64,000 bases of DNA from CAYWBW01 sp964456745 (GCA_964456745.1 CAYWBW010000006.1:16942-80941); one strand, 5' to 3'. Shown: positions 26,431 through 37,947, counted from the first letter of the stretch. Notes: generated by a model not told the origin, from the sequence alone. Program-made: numbers and translations.

Positions 26431-26661
26431 TTATTGTTTAGCTATTAATTTTAATATCTTTTTTAAATCTTCTGGATTTTTTTCTTTCAAACAGTTGTCA
26501 ACACTTCAACTAAGCACTTCTCAAAATGCACTATCTAAAGCAGCTTTTGCAGCCTGAAACTGGATAATAATCTTTCAACAATCATCTTTTTTTTCCATCA
26601 TTTTTATCAATCAATTTAATTGACCAATAATTAATTTTAATCTTCTTATTTTTTTATTCAT
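26431..26661 (-). CDS. CsoR/FrmR-family repressor, CstR-like cysteine pair
   Basis: A 76-aa DUF156 protein, shorter than the copper CsoR at 14632. Its conserved cysteines are C28 and C57; the histidine position of the copper site (28+25) is serine. Two Cys without His is the signature of persulfide-sensing CstR rather than of copper CsoR. It precedes the DUF4395 gene by 4 bases and has an ATACCC/GGGTAT palindrome directly upstream. I infer a repressor that senses reactive sulfur species and controls the DUF4395 gene. Confidence 0.78.
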
Positions 26662-26670
26662 ATTTTTAGT

Positions 26671-26687
26671 ATACCCATGGGGGGTAT
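26671..26687. promoter_or_regulatory. Putative CstR/CsoR-type operator
   Basis: ATACCC-ATGGG-GGGTAT lies 10 bases before the CstR-like start. It is the classic CsoR-family operator shape, a G/C tract between TA-rich half sites, and is related to the site in front of csoR. Confidence 0.7.
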
Positions 26688-26728
26688 TTAGTCAAGGTAA
26701 ATTTTATGCATTATAAATAGACAATAAC

Positions 26729-26826
26729 TTTAGTTTTGGTATATAAATTTTTGCAATTTTTAAATTTTTGTAAATAAATCTTAATTTTCAATTTCAAATC
26801 CAAAAAATTTATACACCAAAACTAAA
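26729..26826. repeat. 98-bp element with 24-bp terminal inverted repeats
   Basis: TTTAGTTTTGGT at the left and ACCAAAACTAAA at the right are exact complements, and the match continues inward for about 12 more bases with one mismatch. The interior is A/T-rich with an AATTTTTGTAAATAAAT core shared with the element at 29726-29814. It lies directly behind recQ. It may be a MITE-like element or a long hairpin that also terminates recQ. Confidence 0.55.
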
Positions 26827-26833
26827 CCATGCC

Positions 26834-28990
26834 CTACACTCAGTGTACCAAATAAAGCTTAACCAATTTAATATCCTCATACGACATTTTTTTTCACAAA
26901 TCCCTATAAACCTCTCACAAGGAATCAAATCAACATTTTTCAAAACTAAGTTTTATTTTTTCAAAAATTTTCTCCTCTGATTTTAAATACTCAATATCTA
27001 ATTCAATCTTAGAACTCAATAATTTATCAATATGATTTATTATAGAGTCAGGTTTTAATGATTGACTTTTAGCAATATCTTTAATTGAAGCTTTTTCATT
27101 AATCATTGTTTTTGTAATATTATATCTAGATAAATCTCAACGCGTCTTTTTTACTTTTTTTTCAGGTTTTTGTTTTTTTGGATTTTCCTTTTGCTTTAAT
27201 CACTTCTCTTTAGTAAAACTTATTATTAACTCTGTAAATAGCGGTCATAAATCTTTTAATTTTTGCTTTCAAACTCATGAAATTAAATCAAATGATTCTA
27301 AATCTTGTGGTAAATAAAATGACATTTCTTGTAAAGAAACATCAGAAAAAATTACAAATGGTGGAACAGATCTTTCATCTGCAAGCTTTCTTCTCAAAAC
27401 TCTTAACTTTTCAAACAACTCATTGTTATAATCTAAATCGCTAGTTTTTGTTTTTTGTTTAATTACATCATCTTCATTTATTTTTGGTTTTATTAATTTA
27501 ATTGTTTCTTTATTCTTAAGGAAAGCCAATCCCTTGTTTGTAAGTGACAATGTAGGATATTCTCACTCACTTTTCTTTAAATAATCAAGTTGGAGTAAAA
27601 ACCGAATTATTTGTCTTAACTCATCTTTAGAAAAATCATCTATTATTGAATAAACAGATAAATTATGATGATTATTTTGTAAAATTTTGGCTACCTTGCT
27701 TCAAAGCAAAACATCAATTACATAATTTAATCAAAATCTTTCTCAAGTTTTTATTATAGCAGAAAGAATTTTTTGAGTAACTAAGGTTGCATCGAAACTA
27801 GATTTTTCTGTTAAACAATTGTTACAATTTCAGCACTCATCTTTTTCTTGTTTTTCTCAAAAATATTTAAGTAAATACTTTCTTTTACATGTTTGAGCTT
27901 CACAAAAATCAATAATTTGATTTAATTTATCTAATGCCCCTTGTTTTTCCTTTAGATCTGAATTTTGATTTATAAAAAAATCATGTTTTATCCTATCTCA
28001 ATAAGAATAAAGCATCACACACTTACTAGGCAATCAATCTCTTCCAGCTCTTCATATTTCTTGATAATATCACTCAAGAGTTTTAGGGAAGCTATAATGA
28101 ACAATTAGTCTAATATCAGGTTTATCTATTCACATTCAAAAAGCGATAGTTGCTACTATGACATCAATCTTATCTTTAATAAATAAATCCTGATTTTCTT
28201 TTCTAACCTTAGCGCTTAATCATCCATGATAAGGCCTAGAACTAAATCAATCAAGTTCTAATGAACTTGCTATCTTCTCTGTATCTTTTCTAGAAAAACA
28301 ATAAATAATTGCCGACTCTCAATCCTCTTGCCTTAGTAATTTATACAACTTGTCATAAGCGTTTTGCTTTCTTATAACTGAAATATTTAAATTTTCTCTG
28401 TTAAAACTTGAAATAAATATTTTTGACTCTTCTAATTTTAATTGGTTAATAATATCCTCTTTTACCCTTTTAGTAGCAGTAGCGGTAAGAGCAATAAAAG
28501 GTACTCAGGGGAAATTATCCTTAAGCAATCTTAAATTACGATAATCAGGTCTAAAATCATGTCACCATTCTGAAATACAATGTGCCTCATCTATAGCAAT
28601 TAAACTAATATCTATTTCTTTTAAAAAATCCATAAAACTATCCACTGAAAACCTCTCTGGTGCAATATATAAAATCTTAATTTTTCAAATTTTTACATCT
28701 TCACATATTTCATCAATTTCTTTTTTGGAAAGTGAGCTATTTATAAATTGCGCGTTAATTCAATTTTCCTTGAGAGAATCCACTTGATCTTTTTGCAAAG
28801 CAATAAGCGGAGAAATTACAAGAGTTAATCATTTGAGCACAAGAGCAGGAAGCTGATAACATAATGACTTACCTCAACCAGTGGGCATCAATACAAATGA
28901 ATCATTCTTATCTAATACATTATTGATTATATCTTCCTGATATGGTCTAAACTCGTCATAACCAAAATGTGTTTTTAAAAGTGTTTTCAT
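26834..28990 (-). CDS. recQ: ATP-dependent DNA helicase RecQ
   Basis: A 718-aa superfamily 2 3'-5' DNA helicase for recombination and repair. Seen: Walker A MPTGGGKS (residues 35-42; the middle glycine is UGA), DEAH at 134-137 within IDEAHCISEWGHDFRPDY, ATATKRVKEDI, then AFGMGIDKPDIRLIVHYSFPKTLEGYYQ with the arginine finger motif QEIGRAGRDG. A Zn-binding cysteine set (CEAQTCKRKYLLKYFGE...CGNCNNC) and the RQC winged helix follow, then an HRDC domain (YNNELFEKLRVLRRKLADE). The extension after HRDC is basic and then helical. It is flanked on both sides by similar AT-rich inverted-repeat elements. Confidence 0.96.
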
Positions 28991-29065
28991 AGATTATTAT
29001 TGTTATTAAAAAAAATCAGAATGCAACAATAATACAAAGCTGTTAAAAAAATATTAAATATTACT

Positions 29066-29623
29066 CTATTTTAATTTATTAGACCTTAAAATATTCTCAA
29101 TACTCTCAATACAAGGATTTTTTAAACGCCTTTTGCATCTTGGATTATCTCTATCGTTAATCCACTCTCAATCCCATCAATACGTACTGTTGATAAACTC
29201 ATCAGTAAATTCAGATCAATATGCCATACATCAATCAATGATTACATCAACATAAGACTGAACAATTGGGAACTTTTCATTTGGAATATTTTGCTTATCT
29301 ACGATATAAGTCCAAATTTTCTTATTATAACAAGACTCAAGTCAATCCAGTTCACATTTTAGTATTTCTACCCGGTGATAACCATTTTCTCTTCTATCAA
29401 AACTCAATAACTGCTCATCGTCAACTTCCAATAATACACCATTACACGAATAATTTTTATCTTTTATAATAGCGAGAGCTGACATAGAACACTCCTTCAT
29501 CTGAAAATACCATCATCTTTTATATCACTTCAAAACTCCCGGAACTCAACAGGAAACATTTGATGTATAATTTCTACTTTCCTTACAAATTAAACTACCA
29601 TAAACAAATAATAAATTGGTCAT
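29066..29623 (-). CDS. Gamma-glutamylcyclotransferase-like protein
   Basis: 185 aa. It opens MTNLLFVYGSLI, the substrate-binding YGS motif of the GGCT/AIG2-like fold. It continues with NGVLLEVDDEQLLSFDRRENGYHRVEI, where the Glu after FDRR is the expected catalytic acid. Such enzymes release pyroglutamate from gamma-glutamyl amines or peptides. The C-terminal 60 residues (YGWDGEWINDRDNPRCKRRLKN...) go beyond the core fold and are unrecognised. It stands alone 75 bases upstream of recQ. The true substrate cannot be read from the sequence. Confidence 0.8.
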
Positions 29624-29725
29624 AATTGAAGATAATATAATAGCTCAAACGATTTATTACAAGAAAAATTAGGATAAACTTTTTTTATCTTAGTATCTGT
29701 TCAGAATTAACAACTCTGGGCTTAG

Positions 29726-29814
29726 TTTATAAATTTTTAATTTTTGAAATTTTTACAATTTTTGTAAATAAATATTAAATTATAATTTCTAAAATATATT
29801 TACTTATTTATAAA
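29726..29814. repeat. AT-rich inverted-repeat element, relative of 26729-26826
   Basis: It is bounded by TTTATAAAT and ATTTATAAA and shares the ACAATTTTTGTAAATAAAT-like core with the element behind recQ. It overlaps the stop codon of the subtilisin gene and may serve as its terminator. Confidence 0.4.
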
Positions 29815-32152
29815 CTTCAAAAGCTTTACTTAAACTATCTAATATTTCTCAATTTTTCAGTAAACTAACATTTGCAGTATAAGTTCCAAGTTCTGCACTT
29901 TTTGAAGATTTATTTCTCCACCTAACAGTTCAAACATCTCAACTATTAATTGTTTTATTTTTATCAGCCATACCATTCCAAAAAACATAATTTCAACTTG
30001 GATCTAATATCTCAAGATTAGCAACCACCGTTTGAGTATAAGTATCATTATTTACTACAAAAGCATTAACTTCATATCTAGATCATGCCCTAATATCTTT
30101 TGTAGTTAATGATGTAATTTTAAGATCTAATAAAGCCTCTTCAGTTACTATTACCTGTAGTGTATCTTGAGATAAAAGTCATCAATCATCTACGACAGTC
30201 AAAGTAGCAGTAAAAATTCAAAGTGACTGATAAATATGACTTACACTAACTCATGTAAAAGTATTTCAATCACCAAAGTCCCAAGTATAACTTACAATAT
30301 TTCAATCAGGATCGTGTGAAAGTGAAGCATTAAAACTTATTGCATTACCCAATACTACACTCTTATCTTCTCACGCATTTGCAATAGGAGCTTTATTCGG
30401 GACTGGATCACCATTATAATCCTCACTAACAATTCATTTTATTAAAATATCATCTATCTCAACTTCTTCTCTTGAAGAATTTTGTTTTGAAATAAATCTT
30501 AAATTGAAATTTGATACAAGATAATCTGATAAATCAAATGATTCATAATGCCAATTATTATCATCTCACTGGTTATTAGTTCAATAAAATATAGTATCCC
30601 ATGAACTTCAATCAAATAACTGCACTTCTAAAAATTCTCAATTATCAAGTCAATTATCTAAATATCTCCAAAAATCCAAGCTAGCACTTTCATACAGACT
30701 TAAATCAATAGCATTTTTTAAACTTAGAATGCAACCATTAGATGAACTACATTTATCTGCATGAGCTACCAGATTAGATGAAACAGTATTTGGAATCTGT
30801 CTTTCACTCGGCTTTTCTATATTCCAATCAAATTCATTACTTTCAATCCAATTAGAAAAAGTAGTATCTTGAAAATCATCAAAAAATATTTGTTCTGGCT
30901 CTACTGGTATATTTATAACATGCTGATAAGCTCAGAAAGCATCTATTTCTCAATATCAATAAATAGTATCAAATCAAGGAGATCATAAATCTAAAGAAGT
31001 ATCTCTCATAATTGTTCTTATAGAATCTGGGCTCAAACTTGAATTAGCTTCAAGCAATAACGCTGCAACTCATGCTCAATGAGGAGTAGCCATTGACGTC
31101 CCCGATTTTTCAGTAAATCAAGATCACAATTGAGCAGAAGTAATATTAGATCATGGGCTAACAAAATCTAATTGATCACCTTCATTAGAATATGAAGTTC
31201 TAGCTTTGTTTTTATCTACAGATCACACAGCTATAACATCACTAGCGCAAGCTGGTGCTCACATAGCATTTGCATATCAATCATTTCAACTAGCTGCAAA
31301 AACTACCAATCATTGTGCAGATGCGTTATTAGCAGCCTGAGCAAGCGGCTCTGAATCACAATTACCAACATAAGCTCATCATCACAAACTCATATTTATA
31401 ACATCAACTCATTGTGAAATACACCAATCCATAGCAGATATAATATCAGAACTCCATCAAGACCCTTGCGAATCTAAAGCTTTTACTGTTAATAAAGAGG
31501 CTCATGGAGCAACTCATTTATAAGTATGATCATTGGAAGCAATTATTCAGGCCACATGAGTTCAATGCCCATTATCGTCACTTGAATCATTATCATTATT
31601 AACAAAATCAAATTCTCAAACAGGTAAATTTAATGCTGGATGAGACTTATCTATTCAAGTATCGATGATACAAACTCTTACACCAGATCAGCTAGTTCAA
31701 TCTAAATGAACTTGATTAGCATTAATCTGTGAAATACTATCATTTAAAAAAGCTTCTACAACAATATCTTCATAAACAGTTTTAACATCAGGATCTAATT
31801 TTATCTTGTCTACATCTCACAAATCAATATCAAGAGAAATAGCTGGAATAATATTATGCTTACGTTTAAGCCTAGAAGAACTAATCCCTTCCAATTTTTC
31901 AATATTAACATCTTTAACATCACTTTTATAAACAACTATAAACTTCTTTTTCTTTTTGTTATTGTTTTGTTTATGAGCAATACTTTTATTTTTATATTTA
32001 ATAGATTTTGCCTGAAAAAATTTATCTTGATTTGATTCTATAATATCTGCCTTATATTGAACTGAAATATTTTCTGCAAGACTAAAGTATCATCAAATAA
32101 AGCTAAACAGAACCATTAATGCAACACTGAATTTTAAAATTGTGATTTTCAT
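29804..32152 (-). CDS. Secreted subtilisin-like serine protease with PKD domain
   Basis: 782 aa. A signal segment is followed by a basic linker, an I9-type propeptide (FIVVYKSDVKDVNIEKLEG...) and an S8 catalytic domain. The triad is complete: D164 (CIIDTGIDKSHP), H196 (GHGTHVAGIIAS) and S353 (KSGTSMATPHGAGVAAL). UGA encodes the second glycine of HGTHVAG. After the protease come a jelly-roll-like domain (DDFQDTTFSNWIESN..., about 430-560), a PKD domain (FNASLSHDPDGNIVSYTWDFGDG) and a final Ig-like module (EVYK end). It is likely an exported protease acting on host or environmental protein. It is the first gene of the minus-strand block, divergent from the 45-aa ORF at 32331. Confidence 0.93.
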
Positions 32153-32330
32153 ATTTTTGATTTTTATTTTATATGTTATATAATAACACATTTTTTAATA
32201 GAAAGCAAGGTGCAGATAAGACAGATAAAAATAGTCAAACCTACGATTTGTAAAAAGATGATATCTATATTTAATTAATATTTTACATACTATCCTATAT
32301 TATGTTATTCTCTAAAAGTAAAAAAATATT

Positions 32331-32468
32331 ATGAATAAAACAAAAATTACAAAAAAATTAAAATTAGAAATTTTAAAAAATGTTCGTAAACAAGCAATGC
32401 ACAATCTTGAAAAAATGGAGAAACAAAAATTAGACAAAAATCTTGATTCCATGTTAAAAGGTTTATAA
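32331..32468 (+). CDS. Small basic protein, 45 aa
   Basis: MNKTKITKKLKLEILKNVRKQAM... ends SMLKGL. It is Lys-rich and predicted fully helical or coiled, with no recognised family. It is followed 11 bases later by the large Ig-fold gene on the same strand and is probably co-transcribed. The clean ATG-to-TAA frame and neighbour spacing support coding. Confidence 0.55.
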   Translation: MNKTKITKKLKLEILKNVRKQAMHNLEKMEKQKLDKNLDSMLKGL

Positions 32469-32479
32469 TAATTATCAAC

Positions 32480-34840
32480 ATGTCAGAACAAAATTGTGAA
32501 ACGTTAAAAACACTGACTAAAAAATTTAATTACCAATCTGATGTAGTAGAAAACAATACTATGCTGGATGAACAAATAATTAGTATTAAAGATTTTTTAC
32601 AAGAAACTTTTAAAAATGATCGTGATGCATTGATTAAAGCCGTATCTAGTGTGTCATGAGAAACATGAATTGATGAATTTGAAATTTATTTATGGATATA
32701 TTGAGAAGATGAAAATTGTGAAACTTGAGGTTTTTTTGACTTAGAAAAAACCTCTGAAGAAATAGCCCTAAGAAAGTCAATGAAACAGTTTATTGAGCAG
32801 TCTTGTGTAACAATAGAAGATAGATGAGTTGTTACTTTTAAGTCTGCAAATATTTCTTTGAAAGGTCGTGGTTGGTATTTTTCCAGTAATCAATTCTCAG
32901 ACCGTGCAATAAAGGCTAATACAAATTATGCATTTTGAAATGCTGAAGATTTTGTAATAACTCTTAATGCAAAACTAAAAAATTGAAAAATTTTAAGAGT
33001 TTTTGTAGCTGATCAGTTATGAGCTCCTTGAATTGATCATATTGAAGAAGAAATTAATGCCAATGACTTTCATAGCAATAATAACATTGCATGATTTTCG
33101 TATGAAAATACTAAAGAACCAGAGATTTCACACAGCAATACTTTAACAGAAGATGTTTGAAAAGCAAGTCTTGAAAAAAAAATAACAGAAAAATTAAAAA
33201 TTGTTTTTCCAGAATTTTTTTGAGCAGTATCTAAAAGATTTGTTCAAAACAAGCCAAATATAAAAATTATACCAGTACAAACAAATAAACCAGAGGCTAG
33301 TCCTACATCAGAAGAAAATGAATCAGACGATATATCAGCTGTATTAAAAAATGAAGACTTGGTCGAAGAAGAGATGGAACAAATTGAGGAAAATCTAGAA
33401 CCTGTTGAAGAAAATGTTGAACAAATTAATGAATACTGGCTTACTTGAACTCCATGACCTGCTAAATTTGGTAACCGTTATACTTTTTCTCCAACACTCA
33501 ATTTAAGTGAAGAATCAAATTTTGATACAAATACATTAACTTTCGAATTATTAAGAAATCAATCTACCATACCAGCAGAAAATCAAGGATTTCATTTCCA
33601 TTCTGAAACATGACAATTTACCTTTAATCCAAATTTCCCATGAAAAGAATATGAACTAACGATATTAGCTAAAGATGGAAATTGAAATCAAACTGAAGCA
33701 ACAAAGTTTATTGTCAAAGTTTTAGATAGATTTGATATTGAACAAAATGAATATTTTTTTCATTGATGGAATGACGAAAAATATTATCAATTACCGAATA
33801 CAATTGTGCAATCTGATGTTATTAATATCGGACATAGTCGGTGACGAGACAACATGTTTATGAGATATGGAAATGCACAAATACCCTTGAATTTAGCTAA
33901 TAAATCATGAGAAATTATTAGTGATCCTAATATTGAAATATATGCAAGATTATGAGATACATGACATTTTAAAAAAATGGATATTTGATCAGATATTGAA
34001 TGGAGAAGAGAAAATGTGGATTGATCACATGATGTCATACAAATGATAGTAACTTATAAAACTCCTGATGAATTTACAGAAACAAAAGAGATTTATTATA
34101 AATTATGAGATCATTTTGGTGAATTTAAGATACATCCAAAAAATCCAAATACAGAAATCCTTGATCAAACTATATATGGTGAACAAAATGAATATAGCAC
34201 ATCGGGTTCTTTTGAAATTAAACAAGCCTGAATGTTGAAAATTTGAATAATGAGAGTAATAAATTTTGATGATATTATTGTATTAATACAAAGAAATTGA
34301 GAAGATTCATTTGAAGAATATCAGGTTAATGCAGATTGGAGGAAAGAAGTCGGTCAGTGAGATAAAGTTAAACTATCAATTAAAATATGAACATGACGAG
34401 AAGGTCGTGGCACTGATCACTGAGCTTTTCTTAATATCTTAGATTTAGAAAATAATAAATCTTTGTGATGACTAAATTTTACAATTCACCCATTTGAATC
34501 AAATATTGTTTCATGAAAAATTAAGAAATTTGCACAAATTTGAGATAACTATGAAGTACATCTCAGTAAAAACAGACAAGATGATAATTATATTATTGAA
34601 AATAATTTCAATTGATTACCTCCATGGATAGAAATACAAGAAACCTATGATGAATATATTCTTACATGAATTCCACAATATGAAGATATTTGAATATGGA
34701 ATTTTACTTTTAACGATGGTGGAAGAAATAATTCAGTAAACACACATAATATCAATTTAACTGTTTGATATTTAAATCCAGAAAATGATTGATTTAGCTT
34801 TGAACAATTTCCTTTTTACAGTCACCCAATGAATCAATAA
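32480..34840 (+). CDS. Large Ig-fold protein without signal peptide
   Basis: 786 aa. The N-terminus (MSEQNCETLKTLTKKF) is soluble and has no export signal. Residues 1-260 are an unrecognised alpha/beta region. A very acidic linker follows (VEEEMEQIEENLEPVEENVEQ, about 300-330). Then come Ig/cadherin-like modules: one starting YWLTGTPGPAKFGNRYTFSP and ending in a He_PIG-like strand pattern (FTFNPNFPGKEYELTI), and a C-terminal one (LPPWIEIQ...IGIWNFTFNDGG). Ig-fold arrays are normally extracellular, so the absence of a signal is odd; a non-classical export route or a missed upstream start could explain it. The 45-aa ORF is directly upstream. No function is assigned. Confidence 0.75.
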
Positions 34841-34943
34841 ATTTAGGAATAGTTCATAAAAGCATGAATAATCAAATTATTCTTTATTTTCTATGAATTG
34901 ATTTGCATTTTAGTGTGATATATATTACACTAATATTAATTAG

Positions 34944-35036
34944 TATTATAGAAGTCCAAACAATATAGTAGATATTAGTGATGTTTATATTATTGGAAGA
35001 GCTATTAATTGAGAAGTTGATTTGTGTACACAGTAA
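34944..35036 (+). pseudogene. Dockerin-like fragment (relic)
   Basis: In the 288-bp gap before the first Cys-rich gene, a 30-codon open stretch ends SPNNIVDISDVYIIGRAING then EVDLCTQ and a stop. It resembles one half of a dockerin calcium-binding repeat (NxxVDIxDxxxIxR). No start codon lies in frame after the upstream TAG. It is best read as the decayed 3' end of a former surface-protein gene. The rest of this gap holds nothing I can identify. Confidence 0.35.
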
Positions 35037-35128
35037 TCCATATTTTATAGTTATTGGAATAATATACTTTCTTAATCCAACCTCCTCCTATATAATTTCA
35101 ATAGTAACCAATTATAAAAAAACATTAA

Positions 35129-36913
35129 ATGCAAAATAATTGCAAACAATGCTCATCTAACTTTGATATTAGTAACAATGATATAGATTTTCTCAACAAA
35201 CTAAGTCCTATTTTTAATTGAAAAAAATACAATATCCCAACTCCAACTTTATGTCCAAATTGTAGACAGCAAAGAAGAATGGCCTGGAGAAACAATAGAA
35301 CTATTCATAAAAGAAAATGTGATTCAAGCTCTGAAGATATAATCTCAATGTATTCTAGCGACAAAGCATTTCCTGTTTATAAAAATAGTGAATGGTTTTC
35401 TGATAAGTGGAATGCTTTAGACTATTGAAAAGAATTTGATTTTAATAAAACATTTTTTGAACAATTTTCATCACTAATGCAAGTTGTACCACTACCTGCA
35501 CTAAGCGTGTTAAATATGGAAAATAGTGAGTTTAACAACAATGCATGACAATTAAAAAATTGTTACCTTGTATTTAACGCAGATAGTTCAGAAGATTGTT
35601 ATTATTGAGATGATGTTTATAGCTGTAAAAGCTGCATAGATGTTTATCAAATTGCGAATTGCGAATCTTCTTATCAAATAGTCAACTGTAGCTGATCTTA
35701 CAACTTATTTTACTGAGAACTTTGCGATAATTGTTCAAACTCATATTTCTTAAAGAATTGTTCATGATGTAAAAACTGCTTCTCATGTACAAATTTAAGA
35801 AATAAACAATATTGTTTTCTAAATGAACAGCTTTCAAAGGAGCAATATGAAAATAGAATAAACAATATTGATCTGTGAAAACACTCAGTAATACAAAAAT
35901 ATAAAAAAGAATTTGATAAATTTTGTTTAAAATTTCCAAATAAAAATGTTAACTTAGTAAATTGTAGTAATGTTATTTGAAACAATGTTTCTAATTCTAA
36001 TAATTGCTATTATGCTTTTAATTCAAGGAATATTGAAAATTGTAAATATGTAAGTAAAATAAAATGATGAGATAACTTACAAGATGTAGATATATTTTGA
36101 TTAAATTTATCGTTTGCTTATGATTCATCAATAGTATGACAAAGATCAAGAAATATCTGCTTTACAATAGACAGTTGGGAATGAGTTTCAGATATTTATT
36201 ACAGCTGGTTTGTTACACATAATTCGAGTAATTGCTTTTGATGCATTGGAATTAAACATAAGAAATATTGTATTTTAAATAAACAATATACAAAAGAGCA
36301 ATATGAAATATTGGTTCCAAGAATTATTGAGCATATGAAAAAAACCCATTCGACAAGCTCAGAGTTGTCTTGTGGACAAGAATGGTGAGAATTTTTTCCA
36401 ATTGAAATGTCTCCATTCGCTTATAATGAAACACTTGCTCAAGAATACCATCCGCTGACTAAAGAAAAATGCTTAAATACATATTCGAAATTATTATTTG
36501 ATGATAATACAAACGCATGAACACGATTAACCGCGTTCATGCATAAGGGCTGGAAATGGAAAGATCAAAAAGACCAAATTCCAGATGTAGAAAAAATTAT
36601 CCCTGCACAAAGATTGCCAGATAATATAAAAGATACCCCTGATGACATCTTAGCTTGGGCTATAAAATGTGAAGTATCTGAAAAGCCATATAAAATTACA
36701 GCTCAAGAACTTAAATTTTATAGACAACATAATATTCCAATACCTCATTTACACCCTGATGAAAGACATTCACAAAGAGTAAAATTAAAAAATTTAGCGA
36801 AACTTTATAATAGAAAATGTATGAAATGTGAAAAAGATATTCAAAGTATATACTCTCAAGATAGAGATGAAATTATATATTGTGAAGAATGTTATTTGGG
36901 AGAAGTTTATTAA
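35129..36913 (+). CDS. Cys-rich paralogue 1 of 7 (594 aa)
   Basis: The largest member of a family repeated seven times here. N-terminal knuckle: C5, C8, C42, C45 (LCPNCRQQRR), followed by an Arg-rich run. Two Cys-knuckle arrays follow (about 145-245 and 300-415), ending NKQYCFLNEQLSKEQYE and HKKYCILNKQYTKEQYE. The C-terminal zinc ribbon reads CMKCEK...YCEECYLGEVY. There is no signal peptide or membrane helix, so it is probably cytosolic and metal-binding. It carries two in-frame insertions missing from most paralogues: HSTSSELSCGQ before EWGEFF, and about 22 residues around NAGTRLTAFMHK. Each coincides with a DNA palindrome. Its stop overlaps the stop of the convergent gene by 2 bases. Function unknown. 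Confidence 0.85.
36346..36385. repeat. Palindromic element inserted in coding sequence (copy A)
   Basis: It is bounded by CCATTC and GAATGG and contains ACAAGCTCAG and TTGTCTTGTGGACAA. It adds about 11 codons to paralogue 1. A related copy sits at the same protein position in paralogue 6 (56590-56629); paralogues 2-5 lack it. Confidence 0.6.
36515..36542. repeat. Hairpin inside paralogue 1 coding region
   Basis: GCATGAAC and GTTCATGC are perfect complements around a 12-base centre. It lies in a stretch of about 22 codons absent from the other paralogues, so it looks like an inserted palindromic element. A stable hairpin in the mRNA is also possible. Confidence 0.5.
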
Positions 36914-37878
36914 ATAATATTCAAAACTCACAATAAATAACTTGATAACCTTTTTCCATATTCTTTATTTACTCTAGACTTAAGCTCATGATTTAAATTT
37001 CGTATTTCAGATCTTTCCTTATCCAAGGATAATCATTTTGATTTAATAGCATCAAGCGAAGTATTGAACCAGAGATTTTTATTTTCTCAAGTAATATCTC
37101 ATTTCTTAAAACCAGGATTTAATTTATCTGGTAAATTCTTCAAAACTTGATTTCCTGAATTAATCGCAATTAACAAATCAATCAATTTCATTGAAGCATC
37201 ATTTAAAGACCTTTTATTGTAAAATAGTTTCTCAAATTCTTCAGCATCAGAATTTATCAAATTATTAACTCATCAACTCTCTTCAATTACACACATACTT
37301 TTTAAAATTCAAACAGTTCTTTTTTTATCTATGTATCACTCAAGGATATTATCATAATTTCTTAAATTAATTGGCAAAGAATCAAATAAGGCATAAAGAA
37401 CAACTAATGGATCATTTCTTTTTTCTTTATCAATATTTTTTAGTTTTTTATATGCATGATAATAATTTGAAAATCATAGCTTATATTCAGTGTTTCAAGA
37501 AAATTTTTGGAAAAAATATTCCATAACTCATAATTTTGTAAAATAAAAAAATGCCTTCATTGGATTTTCTAAAAACGCTTTTCTCATTTCTAGAAACACA
37601 TTTCTGCGATCCTTTTCACTAAAAGCAAAAAGGTTACTAAAAATTTTTTTAGATTCTGTCCAAGTTACATCATCAATTACAACACTATCTCAATGTTTTA
37701 TTGCTTGGCGCGCAATTCTCAATACCATCTTTGGCGATGCTGTTATTTTTTCCTCAATTAATAACCTATTTACCTCTTTATAATCTTGTCTACTTTCTTT
37801 AATCTTATCTGAATATTGAGATACTAATACAATGTTTGATTCTAATGACTCAATTTCTTTTAAATCCCAATCTGTAAT
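36910..37878 (-). CDS. Unknown helical protein, 322 aa, non-AUG start
   Basis: The frame is open from just after a TAA at 37885-37887, with no ATG, GTG or TTG for the first 50 codons (ITDWDLKEIESLES...). The first in-frame ATG is at 37728, which would cut off a well-formed, charged N-terminus. I therefore give the ATT at 37876-37878 as a tentative start; ATC at 37882 is equally possible. The protein is Lys/Glu-rich, probably all helical, without export signal or recognised motif, ending SSYLLGVLNII. Its stop overlaps the end of paralogue 1. It is divergent from the kinase-like gene at 37948. Confidence 0.6.
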
Positions 37879-37891
37879 TTTGATTTAATGC

Positions 37892-37919
37892 TTGACAAAT
37901 ATATTTATTCTTATAATAT
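37892..37919 (+). promoter_or_regulatory. Sigma-70-type promoter for the kinase-like gene
   Basis: TTGACA, a 16-bp spacer and TAATAT (overlapping TATAAT) lie 29 bases before the ATG at 37948, in the short divergent gap. Confidence 0.6.
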
Positions 37920-37947
37920 AAGGTACTTATTTATTAAACAATATAGA

